Shown here piece after piece: positions 6,849 to 13,969 of a stretch of 15,155 bases of DNA (positions within the stretch are counted from its first letter, which is position 1; every line of letters starts with the position of its first letter). Both the position numbers and the translations under genes were made by a program. The notes under the pieces were generated by a model, which saw only the letters and a program-made list of their open reading frames with translations, was not told the DNA's origin and ran no database searches. Source of the stretch: Bacteroidales bacterium. Its GTDB lineage: Bacteria > Bacteroidota > Bacteroidia > Bacteroidales > F082. Location of the stretch: positions 1 to 15,155 of the forward strand of contig JAEEII010000022.1 in the NCBI GenBank assembly GCA_016281295.1, given 5' to 3'.

Positions 6849-7727
6849 ATGTCAAACCGTAACTCCAGCAAACGCCGCGTGGCAGGCTCTTACGCCATGT
6901 CGTTGGTGAGCATCACCTTGGTGCTCTTCCTCCTCGGTGTGTTCGCCATTTTCCTCATCCACGCTCGCAAGCTCTCCAACCATATCAAAGAGAATATCGG
7001 CTTCGAGATTGTCATGAACAGCAACGTCAAGGAAGCCAACATCCTTCGTCTGCAAAAGGAACTCGACGCCATGCCTGCTGTCAAGTCAACCGAATATATC
7101 ACCAAGGAAGAAGCCATCTCCCGCCTCAGCGAGGACCTCGGTGAGGACTTCCTGAAATGGCTGGGCAACGAGACCAACCCGCTGCTGCCTTCCATCGACG
7201 TGCGTTTCCATGCCGACTACGCCAACAACGACAGCATTGCCCTCCTCGAAGCACAGCTGCTGGAGAACACCGATGTCAAAGAGGTCTATTACCAGAAGTC
7301 GCTCGTCGATCTCATCAACCAGAACGTCCGTAAGATTGCCACGGTTCTGATGGTTGTCAGCCTTGTGTTGCTCGTCATCGCCATCGCCTTGATACGCAAC
7401 ACCATCCGGCTCTCCATCTACTCGAAACGCTTCCTTGTTCGTTCCATGCAGCTGGTGGGAGCCACCGAGAGTTTCATCCGTAGGCCTTTCCTTCGTTCGG
7501 GCGTCTCCCAAGGCTTCTTCGGCGGACTGCTGGCCGACATCTTCCTCATCCTGATCCTCTATGGCGCCTCCAAACGCTTTCCCGATTTGGTCTTGATCCA
7601 GGATGATGTCGCCTTGATAGCCGTCTTCGTGGGCATTGTCCTGCTTGGCGTCATCCTCGCCTGGCTCTCCACCCGTGCAGCCCTCGACAAATTCCTTAAA
7701 GCCAACCTCGACAAACTATATAACTGA
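6849..7727 (+). CDS. ftsX: Cell-division ABC transporter permease FtsX
   Basis: A 292-residue inner-membrane protein with the FtsX layout. It has a short cytoplasmic N-terminus and a first membrane helix at about 17-38 (MSLVSITLVLFLLGVFAIFL). A periplasmic domain of about 120 residues follows, with the SxEYITKEEAISRLSEDLGEDF segment typical of FtsX ectodomains. Three further helices lie in the C-terminal half (VLMVVSLVLLVIAIALI; GLLADIFLILILYG; VALIAVFVGIVLLGVILA). FtsX acts with the ATPase FtsE to relay division signals to peptidoglycan hydrolases. ftsE is not in this window, as is usual in Bacteroidetes where the two genes are separated. It is followed by the DUF3098 gene 17 nt later, then uppP, a neighbourhood known from other Bacteroidetes. 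Length is normal for the family. Confidence 0.9.
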   Translation: MSNRNSSKRRVAGSYAMSLVSITLVLFLLGVFAIFLIHARKLSNHIKENIGFEIVMNSNVKEANILRLQKELDAMPAVKSTEYITKEEAISRLSEDLGEDFLKWLGNETNPLLPSIDVRFHADYANNDSIALLEAQLLENTDVKEVYYQKSLVDLINQNVRKIATVLMVVSLVLLVIAIALIRNTIRLSIYSKRFLVRSMQLVGATESFIRRPFLRSGVSQGFFGGLLADIFLILILYGASKRFPDLVLIQDDVALIAVFVGIVLLGVILAWLSTRAALDKFLKANLDKLYN

Positions 7728-7744
7728 TTGAAATAAATTATCCT

Positions 7745-8029
7745 ATGGCAAAAAATAATCTAGCAAAAGAAAACACCACCAAGACTATCGTCACTGAAAC
7801 GGAAGACAAAGCCAAAGCCTTGCCTTTTACCAAGATGAATTACATTCTTGTGCTCGTGGGCGTCGCTCTCATCGCCCTGGGCATGATCCTGATGATCGGT
7901 GGCGGATCAGACAATCCTGATGTCTTCAATCCCCAAATGTTCGACTTCCGGCATATTACCCTCGCACCCATCTTGGTGCTTCTCGGCTTCGTGGTCGAAA
8001 TTGTCGCCATCTTCTGGAAACGGAAATAA
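7745..8029 (+). CDS. DUF3098 small membrane protein
   Basis: A 94-residue protein with two predicted membrane helices (about 32-52, MNYILVLVGVALIALGMILMI, and about 72-90, APILVLLGFVVEIVAIFW). The N-terminus is polar and lysine-rich, and a short loop GGGSDNPDVFNPQMFDFRHIT joins the helices. That loop pattern (D-x-F-N-P-x-x-F-x-F-R) is what I know from DUF3098 proteins, which sit between ftsX and uppP in many Bacteroidetes. Function is unknown; the conserved position suggests a link to cell division or lipid-carrier recycling. It ends in KRK, placing the C-terminus in the cytoplasm by the positive-inside rule. Confidence 0.85.
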   Translation: MAKNNLAKENTTKTIVTETEDKAKALPFTKMNYILVLVGVALIALGMILMIGGGSDNPDVFNPQMFDFRHITLAPILVLLGFVVEIVAIFWKRK

Positions 8030-8041
8030 CTTCTTCGTCCA

Positions 8042-8074
8042 CCCTCTAAATTCTTAATTCTAAATTCTAAATTA
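8042..8074 (+). repeat. TCTAAAT heptamer repeat, copy B
   Basis: CCC followed by four heptamers (TCTAAAT, TCTTAAT, TCTAAAT, TCTAAAT) and TA, filling the spacer between the DUF3098 stop (8029) and the uppP ATG (8077). It therefore provides the translation-initiation region of uppP, placing an AT-rich, unstructured leader directly before the start codon. Confidence 0.85.
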
Positions 8075-8076
8075 AC

Positions 8077-8877
8077 ATGAATTGGCTTCAAGCGTTAATC
8101 TTAGGTCTTATTCAAGGCCTTACAGAATACCTCCCCGTCAGCAGTAGCGGACATCTCGCCATTGGTCAAGCCTTGTTTGGCCTTGATGACGGCTCATCGA
8201 ACCTCACCTTCACCGTCCTCCTCCATGTGGCTACCGTGCTTAGCACCATCGTCATCCTTTGGAGCGAGATTGTGTGGATTTTTAAAGACCTCTTCAAATG
8301 GAAATGGAACGAGGGAACCCGATATGTCGTGAATATCTTGATTTCCATGATTCCTGTCGCCATCGTCGGCTTCTTCTTCAAGGACAAGATAGAAGAAGTG
8401 TTTGGATCGGGATTGCTCATTGTGGGCATCATGCTGTTAGTGACAGCTGCCTTGTTGACGTTTTCTTACTTCGCCAAACCGCGCCAAAGGGAAAACATCA
8501 GTCCTTTGCACGCTTTCATCATCGGCATCGCCCAGGCCTGCGCCGTCATGCCAGGTCTATCGCGTTCTGGCTCTACCATCGCCACGGGCCTGCTGCTGGG
8601 TAACAAGAAAGAGAAACTGGCACAATTTTCTTTCCTGATGGTCATCCCGCCAATCTTGGGCGAGGCTTTGCTTGACGTCAAGGACATCGCTGAAGTCGGC
8701 TTCAGCGAAGCCATGAGCGGCCTCTCGCCAGTGACAGCCCTCGTGGGCTTCCTCGCTGCTTTCATCGCCGGTTGCTTCGCCTGCAAGTGGATGATTAACC
8801 TGGTGAAGAAAGGCAAGCTGATTTGGTTTGCGGTTTATTGCGTTATCATCGGAATTCTCGCTATCGTCTTCGCCTGA
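8077..8877 (+). CDS. uppP: Undecaprenyl-diphosphatase UppP (BacA)
   Basis: A 266-residue polytopic inner-membrane enzyme that removes a phosphate from undecaprenyl diphosphate, regenerating the lipid carrier for peptidoglycan and surface glycan synthesis; overexpression gives bacitracin resistance in other bacteria. Both family signatures are present: [12 protein letters not shown] (15-26, with Glu17 and His26) and [11 protein letters not shown] (159-169, with Arg163). About eight hydrophobic segments are visible. Length matches the family. Its start lies directly after the TCTAAAT repeat, and its stop overlaps the truB start by one base (TGATG at 8875-8879), so translation of the two is probably coupled. 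Confidence 0.95.
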   Translation: MNWLQALILGLIQGLTEYLPVSSSGHLAIGQALFGLDDGSSNLTFTVLLHVATVLSTIVILWSEIVWIFKDLFKWKWNEGTRYVVNILISMIPVAIVGFFFKDKIEEVFGSGLLIVGIMLLVTAALLTFSYFAKPRQRENISPLHAFIIGIAQACAVMPGLSRSGSTIATGLLLGNKKEKLAQFSFLMVIPPILGEALLDVKDIAEVGFSEAMSGLSPVTALVGFLAAFIAGCFACKWMINLVKKGKLIWFAVYCVIIGILAIVFA

Positions 8878-9617
8878 TGTTCTACCCCGAAGAAGGAACG
8901 GTATTTCTCATTGACAAGCCCATCGACTGGACTTCGTTCGACACGGTGAACTTCATCCGCTCACTGTTCATGCGTTTCTATGGCATCCGTAAGCTGAAGG
9001 TGGGCCACGCCGGAACCCTCGACCCCCTGGCTACCGGCCTGCTCATCCTATGCACCGGACCCATGACCAAACAAATCGAGGACTTTCAGGCTCAGGTCAA
9101 GACTTATACAGGTACCATGATTCTCGGCCAAACTACTCCCACCTTCGACCTCGAAAGCGAACCGAATCAGTTCTTCCCGACAGACCATATCACCGCCGAA
9201 CAATTGGATGCCGCGCGCATGAAATTTATCGGCGACATCCACCAATATCCCCCTAAATTCTCCGCCATCAAAATCAAAGGGAAACGAGCCTTCGACTATG
9301 CGCGATCCGACGAAGAAATTGAACTCAAAGCTCGTAACATCCATATCGATGACTTCCAGTTGCACCTCGAACGCTTCCCTGAAATCGACTTCGAGGTGAC
9401 GTGTAGCAAAGGTACCTACATCCGTAGCCTCGCCAACGACTTCGGAAAGGAACTGGGCAACGGCGCCTGCCTAAAATCCTTGCGTCGTACCCGTATCGGC
9501 GACTTCAAAGTGGAAGACGCTTGGCAACTCGAAGACCTCAAACAAGCCATCATCGAATCCGGACCAGAGTATAGGGAATCGAAAATTGAGACTTGCCCCG
9601 CTCCCTCTAAATTCTAA
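8877..9617 (+). CDS. truB: tRNA pseudouridine(55) synthase TruB
   Basis: A 246-residue enzyme making pseudouridine 55 in the T-loop of tRNAs. The catalytic motif KVGHAGTLDPLATGLL is intact, with Asp49 in GTLDP; FLIDKPIDWTSFD at the N-terminus and KGTYIRSLANDFG in the C-terminal half are also typical. There is no added PUA domain visible, as expected for the short form. I chose ATG 8877, which overlaps the uppP stop by one base, over the longer start at 8823 inside uppP, because homologues begin shortly before LIDKP. The last 15 or so residues (from about PEYRESKIETC to PSKF) look non-conserved, and the stop codon is supplied by the TCTAAAT repeat that follows, so the C-terminus appears to have been altered by repeat insertion. 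Confidence 0.93.
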   Translation: MFYPEEGTVFLIDKPIDWTSFDTVNFIRSLFMRFYGIRKLKVGHAGTLDPLATGLLILCTGPMTKQIEDFQAQVKTYTGTMILGQTTPTFDLESEPNQFFPTDHITAEQLDAARMKFIGDIHQYPPKFSAIKIKGKRAFDYARSDEEIELKARNIHIDDFQLHLERFPEIDFEVTCSKGTYIRSLANDFGKELGNGACLKSLRRTRIGDFKVEDAWQLEDLKQAIIESGPEYRESKIETCPAPSKF

Positions 9618-9634
9618 ATTCTAAATTCTAAATT
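9601..9634 (+). repeat. TCTAAAT heptamer repeat, copy C
   Basis: CTCCC followed by about four heptamers TCTAAAT and TA. It begins inside the truB reading frame, contributes residues PSKF and the TAA stop at 9615-9617, and runs into the spacer before queA. Copy A at 3370 shares the same lead-in CTCCCTCTAAATTC. Confidence 0.85.
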
Positions 9635-9672
9635 AACTCCCCGGTTTTTTTGCAGCAAAACAAAAAAAACGC

Positions 9673-9703
9673 TTGACAAAACTTGTCAAATGCATTATCT
9701 TTG
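9673..9703 (+). promoter_or_regulatory. queA promoter with an internal palindrome
   Basis: TTG (9673-9675) and TATCTTTG (9696-9703) are separated by 20 bp, an almost ideal Bacteroidetes -33/-7 pair. TTGACAA-AAC-TTGTCAA (9673-9689) is a perfect 7-bp inverted repeat that begins at the -33 element and fills most of the spacer, where a bound protein would block the polymerase. No riboswitch-like fold is evident in the 24-nt leader. Confidence 0.7.
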
Positions 9704-9727
9704 CGTTTTGTATTAAAAAGTGTCGAG

Positions 9728-10792
9728 ATGAAACTGTCCCAATTCAAATTCAACCTCCCTTCGGAGTTGATTGCTAATTATCCTATCAAAAACCGTGATG
9801 AAGCCCGACTGATGGTGCTCAACCGTAGGGCGCAAACCATCGAGCACCGCATCTTCAAAGACTTAGTGGATTACGTCAAAGACGGCGATGTCTTTGTCAT
9901 TAACAACACCAAGGTGTTCCCTGCGCGTCTTTATGGCGAGAAAGAGAAAACTGGCGCTAAAATCGAAGTCCTCCTGCTTCGTGAACTCAATCCAGAAAGC
10001 CGTCTGTGGGATGTGTTGGTTGACCCCGCACGTAAGATTCGTATCGGCAATAAACTTTATTTCGGCGAGGGCGAAGAGCTGGTAGCAGAAGTCATCGACA
10101 ACACGACAACTCGTGGTCGTACCTTGCGTTTCCTCTTCGATGGTACCTACGAGGAGTTCAAAAAAACTATCTTCTCCTTGGGCCATACTCCGCTTCCCAA
10201 AGAGATCCTAGAACGTCGTGAAAACCAAGAGCTGCTGCCCGAAGATGCTGAAGAGTTCCAGACCATCTACGCCAAAGTGGAAGGCGCAGTGTCGGCACCT
10301 ACCGCTGGAATGCACTTCAGCAAGATCCTCATGAAACGCCTCGAGATCATCGGTGCCTCTTTCGCTGAACTCACCCTGCATCCTGGCATGGGTAACTTCC
10401 GCGACATCGAAGTGGAAGACCTGACCAAGCACAAATGCGACTCGGAAGAAATGGTGGTTGACCAACAATGCTGCGACCTGGTTAACGAAGCCAACCAACG
10501 TCATAACAATGTGTTTGCCGTCGGCACCACCACCATGAAAGCCTTGGAGACTGCCCAGACTATCTCGGGCAAAATCAAGCCTTTCAACGGATGGACCAAC
10601 CGTTTCATCTTCCCGCCTTATAACTTCTCCGTTGCCAACTGCATGATTACCAACTTCCATCTGCCCAAGTCGCCCATGATGATGGAAGTGGCTGCTTTCG
10701 CAGGCTATGAATTCTTGATGAAAGCTTACAAAGAAGCTGTCAACGAGAAATATCGGTTCTTCACGTATGGAGATGCGATGCTGATTATTTAG
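9728..10792 (+). CDS. queA: S-adenosylmethionine:tRNA ribosyltransferase-isomerase QueA
   Basis: A 354-residue enzyme that transfers the ribosyl part of S-adenosylmethionine to preQ1-modified tRNA, giving epoxyqueuosine at the wobble position of GUN anticodons. Family segments are visible: an N-terminal [18 protein letters not shown], then [35 protein letters not shown], a [18 protein letters not shown] block, LHPGMGNF and [14 protein letters not shown]. The C-terminal [23 protein letters not shown] is also typical. The start at 9728 is chosen because the longer frame (from 9683) would begin within the promoter. It has its own strong promoter yet follows truB in the same direction, so it may be transcribed both alone and with the upstream genes. 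Length is normal. Confidence 0.95.
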   Translation: MKLSQFKFNLPSELIANYPIKNRDEARLMVLNRRAQTIEHRIFKDLVDYVKDGDVFVINNTKVFPARLYGEKEKTGAKIEVLLLRELNPESRLWDVLVDPARKIRIGNKLYFGEGEELVAEVIDNTTTRGRTLRFLFDGTYEEFKKTIFSLGHTPLPKEILERRENQELLPEDAEEFQTIYAKVEGAVSAPTAGMHFSKILMKRLEIIGASFAELTLHPGMGNFRDIEVEDLTKHKCDSEEMVVDQQCCDLVNEANQRHNNVFAVGTTTMKALETAQTISGKIKPFNGWTNRFIFPPYNFSVANCMITNFHLPKSPMMMEVAAFAGYEFLMKAYKEAVNEKYRFFTYGDAMLII

Positions 10793-10815
10793 AAGCTGTT
10801 TTGTTTTTAAAAGAT

Positions 10816-10828
10816 ATGCCGTAGGCAT
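10816..10828. repeat. Small palindrome ATGCC-GTA-GGCAT
   Basis: A 5-bp-arm inverted repeat 23 bp after the queA stop, with the GTAGG core also seen (as its complement CCTAC) in the hairpins of the tandem array that follows. It may be a degenerate member of the same hairpin family. Confidence 0.5.
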
Positions 10829-10832
10829 TATG

Positions 10833-10867
10833 TCTCGGTAGAAATAGAACGGATTTTTCTACCGAGA
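10833..10867. repeat. 12-bp inverted repeat at the left of the tandem array
   Basis: TCTCGGTAGAAA (10833-10844) is the exact reverse complement of TTTCTACCGAGA (10856-10867), which is the start of array copy 1. The loop is 11 nt. It could form a hairpin in the 3' region of the queA transcript. It is not a canonical terminator because the right arm is followed by more repeat, not a T-run. Confidence 0.75.
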
Positions 10868-10982
10868 TTAAACCCCTACGGGGTAATTCGTATTACGTTT
10901 TTTCTCTACCGAGATTAAACCCCTACGGGGTAATCCGTATTACGTTTTTTCTCTACCGAGATTAAACCCCTACGGGGTAATC
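10858..10982 (+). repeat. Tandem array of a 47-bp hairpin unit (2.7 copies)
   Basis: Units start with TCTACCGAGATTAAACCCC at 10858, 10905 and 10952, exactly 47 bp apart. Each holds two small hairpins: ACCCC-TAC-GGGGT and, between units, GTAAT-(TCGT or CCGT)-ATTAC, then a T-run. Copies 1 and 2 differ at one base in the second loop (TTCG against TCCG); copy 3 stops after GGGGTAATCC. A related single copy is at 3340-3368. These resemble REP-like intergenic hairpins of Bacteroidetes. There are no unique spacers, so it is not a CRISPR. Confidence 0.9.
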
Positions 10983-11086
10983 CTTTAAAATCAAAAAAGC
11001 TTCTTAATCTCGGTAAAAGAATTATGATGAAATAAATCATTTATAAATAAAAAATCTATTTTTCTTTTCTTTTTAAAAAAATTAAT
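10983..11086. other. AT-rich spacer with an inverted repeat copy
   Basis: TTAATCTCGGTA (11004-11015) is the reverse complement of TACCGAGATTAA at the start of array copy 3 (10954-10965), closing the array on its right side. The rest is A/T-rich and holds no gene that I can see. Confidence 0.6.
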
Positions 11087-11094
11087 TATTTTTG
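11087..11094 (+). promoter_or_regulatory. -7 box upstream of the DUF5618-like pseudogene
   Basis: TATTTTTG fits TAnnTTTG, 23 nt before the ATG at 11118. The promoter seems to have outlived the gene it serves. No TTG is present at the -33 distance. Confidence 0.5.
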
Positions 11095-11117
11095 CGGTGT
11101 ATTTTAATCATTGAAAG

Positions 11118-11341
11118 ATGGAAAAGAAAAATCCTTTGGAAGAAGCCCGGCGTTATATGGATAATGCCAAGAAGTTGTTGGTAGAAAACGGCGAATTAGA
11201 CGTGAAAACCCGCCTTTATGGTGACAAGAAATACGTGCGTATGGCTGGCTGGGGTACGATGGCGTTGCCGATAAAGACACTTGTGATTCAAGTTTCCGCC
11301 TCGCTAACGACATCATCGACCGGTGTGGGAGGTTGATGTAG
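11118..11341 (+). pseudogene. DUF5618-like gene with internal deletion and frame change
   Basis: The start resembles DUF5618-type Bacteroidetes proteins as I remember them: MEKKNPLEEARRYMDNAKK at 1-19, and KYVRMAG near residue 40. After that the frame becomes nonsense (GTMALPIKTLVIQVSASLTT) and stops at 11334-11336. In the next-but-one frame, from 11252, a sensible C-terminus appears (GYDGVADKDTC...SFRLANDIIDRCGRLM) ending at a TAG at 11339-11341. This resembles the GYDG...GF.LA..II end of the same family. About half of the expected 130-150 residues (the middle) is missing, so a deletion with frameshift is the simplest reading rather than a sequencing error. Its intact function was unknown. 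It converges on the large gene at 11348 with a 6-bp gap. Confidence 0.6.
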
Positions 11342-11347
11342 AAATAA

Positions 11348-13609
11348 CTACTCGATTTTGAAATTAAACATCGCCCATTCGTAAGTATAAACCTCGTCAG
11401 CTTTTTCAGGGGTGTCAACAAGAGTGAGTCCTTGTGCTTCGCGTTTCAGATCTAACAGCTGTCCGATGCTGAGTTTTTCTTTTAACCGTTTCAGCAATGC
11501 CTCCATGGTCTTCAAATCCAAGTCGTGTACGGTCTGTCCCATGAAAGGCATCTCTAACCAATAAATCTCCCGGGCAGCCACGTCAAGCACGCCGAACACC
11601 ATGCCTTTGCTGAGATTTGACTCGCTGATGCGCACCAGATGCTGTACACATGACGGGTCGTAGGCCACTCCCGTCTCATTGGAGATGGTCATGGGATAGG
11701 CGGAGTTCATCCAGCCTACCATGAGGTTGGGCGACAGGGCTCCGTTGCTGTAGGCGTTGCAGGTGAAAGAGACATATTTGGCTCCAGCCCGTTCCAGCTC
11801 GGGCAACGTCAGCTCGATATACTCCGCTGCTCCTACCTGGTCGGGGATATGGATGATGTCACCCGAGTGTTTGGCTCCTGGGGCGGTGAGGCTATAATAG
11901 GCGCACTCGAACACAATACCGTCGCTCATGGCGATGGCGCAGCTCAGGTCCATGTCGAGATGCTGTGCCGGCAAGCCCTTGCCCCATTGCATGAAGAGAC
12001 GCACACTGTCGCCTTCCACCTTGAACCGTGTGCCTTGCAGGGCACAGGCGGTATCCTGGATCGTGGTGCTTCGGTCACCTACGCTGACAGGGATGTCATA
12101 TAGTTTAGGGTCAATATAGATAGTCTTGGAATTCGTCTCCTGGCTGGCATAGCGTTTCTTCATCGCATGGGTAAAGACATCGTTAACCGCCTTGGCCATC
12201 GCCATGCGTTCCTCCTCTTTGTAAAGCCAAAGAAGAGGGTGGGGTTGCACGGGGTGAGTGCCTCCCGTGATGGGTCGTGCCACCCGGATGCGTTCCGCGT
12301 CGAACCAACCATCAGCGGTATTGCCCAGCGAAAGCAATAACCTGGCAGGCAACTGGTCGGTCACCGTCTCGAATGCAGCCAAGGTCTTGTCCTTGCCAAA
12401 ACGCAGCATCGTGGAGAAGAGACAGCGTGCAAATAGCCCGGGACGCGTGCAAAGCATCGCCACCACCTCGTCGGTGTGGTTGTCCCGCTGAGCTTGGTCA
12501 AGTCGCCCCGCCCAAGTGGTATAGTCTTGCTTGTAGAACACGTCGAGGATCTCGGCGAGATGCTCGAAGCCTTTCCGACGTGAATATTCTCCAAGACGCA
12601 AGGCGTGGATCATCCGTGCCCACATCCCCCGCTTGGGATTCATGTTTTCTGCCGACTGTTGAGCGGTCATCGGTATAGCGTTGAGCCAAATGGCAGCCAT
12701 GCGACAGTGCTTGCGGTCGTATTTTAACTTCAACGCCTCGCGTTTTTCTTCAGCTGCCTTTTCACTCTTGTCCGCCGGCATCCACCGGTGACGGTTGACT
12801 TTCCGCTCATGTTCCACCAAAGCCTTTGGCTCGATGATCTTCACCTGCCCTGTCTTCTCATACCAGAAATACCTCAATATATCTGTTGGAGTTTTTAATA
12901 GCCTCATCCCCAGCTCAACTATTTTCTCCTGCTTTTTTTCTCCTGCTTCCTGAATCACTACCATCACCGTCTCCTTCATGGGGATCTCCACATCTTCTGG
13001 CACCTCAAATTCCCTAAGCAACAGTTTTACCGAGTCTAACTGGGTGGCATCCAACGGAGTAGGGGATGTTAAGAGGTTGTGAAACACGGTTTTCATGTCG
13101 TCGAGGGTGAACAATCTCAGCTCCTTTAGCTTGCTGCCTTGTCCATGATACACGAAATTGGCCGTATGGAAGGGAGTGCCGCAATAGGGACAACCGTTGT
13201 AACGCTCCAAAGGGAAGGTTCCTTCGGGGATGAAATGGCCGCAAGGCAAGGTGCTGCCTTTAAATCCAGCTTTCTCACCACCAAAGAGGTTGGCAAGGAA
13301 GGTGATTAGATGATCCATGCGGGTCTCGCCCGTGGGCACATCCCAGCCCTTCACCAAGGGCATCCAGTTGAGATTCACCCCCATGGCCTCGTTGATCAGC
13401 GAGGTGATGTTAGCCAGCGTGTTGGCTGGCACCTTGGTCAAAGCGTGGAGCAACTCCTCGCTTAAGCAATAGCCATTCTCCTTCAGCCTTGCGGTGAAAG
13501 CCATCACCGGCACCGTTGGCTCATAATTTCCAGTCAGCCCGTCTCTCTCAACAGGCAAAAAAATTGCCCTATAACGCAGGGCAACCTTTCGTAGAACTTG
13601 TTCGTTCAT
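11348..13609 (-). CDS. RING-like and TerD-like domain protein (MXAN_6230/SCO0854 family)
   Basis: A 753-residue protein. Near the N-terminus a metal-binding RING-like site is visible: LPCGHFIPEGTFPLERYNGC then CPYCGTPF, with Cys123, His125, Cys140 and Cys143. A long middle (about 190-500) is helical, with repeated leucine/alanine-rich segments and LRYFWYEKTG. The C-terminal part, from about 538, is TerD-like: LDMDLSCAIAMSDG (DMDLS at 552-556), KHSGDIIHIPD (HSGD at 581-584), AAEYIELTLPEL, then GWMNS. This order matches my recollection of the MXAN_6230/SCO0854 family of bacterial RING-domain proteins, linked by comparative genomics to Ter-type stress systems; its biochemical role is unknown. 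I chose ATG 13609 because the longer start (13759) lies upstream of a -7 box at 13710-13717 and would overlap the divergent gene. No terC/terD gene is adjacent. Confidence 0.7.
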   Translation of the reverse strand: MNEQVLRKVALRYRAIFLPVERDGLTGNYEPTVPVMAFTARLKENGYCLSEELLHALTKVPANTLANITSLINEAMGVNLNWMPLVKGWDVPTGETRMDHLITFLANLFGGEKAGFKGSTLPCGHFIPEGTFPLERYNGCPYCGTPFHTANFVYHGQGSKLKELRLFTLDDMKTVFHNLLTSPTPLDATQLDSVKLLLREFEVPEDVEIPMKETVMVVIQEAGEKKQEKIVELGMRLLKTPTDILRYFWYEKTGQVKIIEPKALVEHERKVNRHRWMPADKSEKAAEEKREALKLKYDRKHCRMAAIWLNAIPMTAQQSAENMNPKRGMWARMIHALRLGEYSRRKGFEHLAEILDVFYKQDYTTWAGRLDQAQRDNHTDEVVAMLCTRPGLFARCLFSTMLRFGKDKTLAAFETVTDQLPARLLLSLGNTADGWFDAERIRVARPITGGTHPVQPHPLLWLYKEEERMAMAKAVNDVFTHAMKKRYASQETNSKTIYIDPKLYDIPVSVGDRSTTIQDTACALQGTRFKVEGDSVRLFMQWGKGLPAQHLDMDLSCAIAMSDGIVFECAYYSLTAPGAKHSGDIIHIPDQVGAAEYIELTLPELERAGAKYVSFTCNAYSNGALSPNLMVGWMNSAYPMTISNETGVAYDPSCVQHLVRISESNLSKGMVFGVLDVAAREIYWLEMPFMGQTVHDLDLKTMEALLKRLKEKLSIGQLLDLKREAQGLTLVDTPEKADEVYTYEWAMFNFKIE

Positions 13610-13709
13610 AGTGATTTGTTTTAATAAGGTAATTGCGAAGCTGAAAAACAAACCCCGAAGGGTTCTCTGAATAATAGAAGTAAGCCTCGCTTGGACCTTT
13701 ATTAGGATG

Positions 13710-13717
13710 CAAAGATA
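13710..13717 (-). promoter_or_regulatory. -7 box of the RING/TerD-like gene
   Basis: On the minus strand TATCTTTG; the leader to the ATG at 13609 would be about 95-100 nt, the longest in this window. It lies 31 bp from the opposing -7 box of the antitoxin gene, so the two promoters share one short control region. Confidence 0.6.
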
Positions 13718-13727
13718 ATAATTTCTT

Positions 13728-13756
13728 TTGAGATGAAGAAAAAAAATATATCTTTG
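13728..13756 (+). promoter_or_regulatory. Promoter of the antitoxin/toxin pair
   Basis: TTG (13728-13730) and TATCTTTG (13749-13756) are separated by 18 bp. The ATG at 13778 follows 21 nt later. The open frame's earlier ATG at 13733 sits between the two elements and so cannot be the start of this transcript. Confidence 0.65.
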
Positions 13757-13777
13757 CAATCAGAAATATTATCGACC

Positions 13778-13969
13778 ATGGAAGAATTGATTGTATCTGT
13801 TCCTTTTCAGGATTCCAAAATATTGGAATTATTGGCAATGAGAATGGGGTGGAAAGTGCGTTCTCGTCGCACTTCCATAGAGAATTTTATTAATTCCTGT
13901 CCGACTTCTCCGGTGATGACTGATGAGGAAATTGCTGCAGAGGTCAACGCTGTTCGTTACGGAGAATGA
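13778..13969 (+). CDS. Putative antitoxin of a PIN toxin-antitoxin pair
   Basis: A 63-residue protein whose N-terminus (MEELIVSVPFQDSKILELLAMRMGWKV) reads as a beta-strand followed by helices. The C-terminus is acidic (PVMTDEEIAAEVNAVRYGE), a common design for small antitoxins that bind DNA with the front and wrap the toxin with the tail. I do not recognise a named family. Its stop overlaps the toxin's start in an ATGA (13966-13969), so translation is coupled, which is typical of such pairs. The start at 13778 instead of 13733 is based on the promoter at 13728-13756. Base composition is visibly more AT-rich than in the flanking genes, suggesting acquisition by transfer. Confidence 0.7.
   Translation: MEELIVSVPFQDSKILELLAMRMGWKVRSRRTSIENFINSCPTSPVMTDEEIAAEVNAVRYGE

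Noticed and set aside
9704..9727. preQ1 riboswitch in the queA leader.
   Set aside because: The leader is only about 24 nt long and lacks the C-rich/A-rich pseudoknot pattern.
10208..10828. 206-residue minus-strand open frame opposite queA.
   Set aside because: queA is complete and conserved in the other strand; the His-rich, patternless translation is typical of a shadow frame.
10858..10982. Regularly spaced repeats that might be a CRISPR array.
   Set aside because: The spacing of 47 bp is that of complete repeat units; the intervening parts are almost identical, not unique spacers, and no cas gene is present.
13610..13759. 50-residue N-terminal extension of the RING/TerD-like protein.
   Set aside because: It would begin upstream of a -7 box, overlap the divergent antitoxin promoter, and has low-complexity, non-conserved character.
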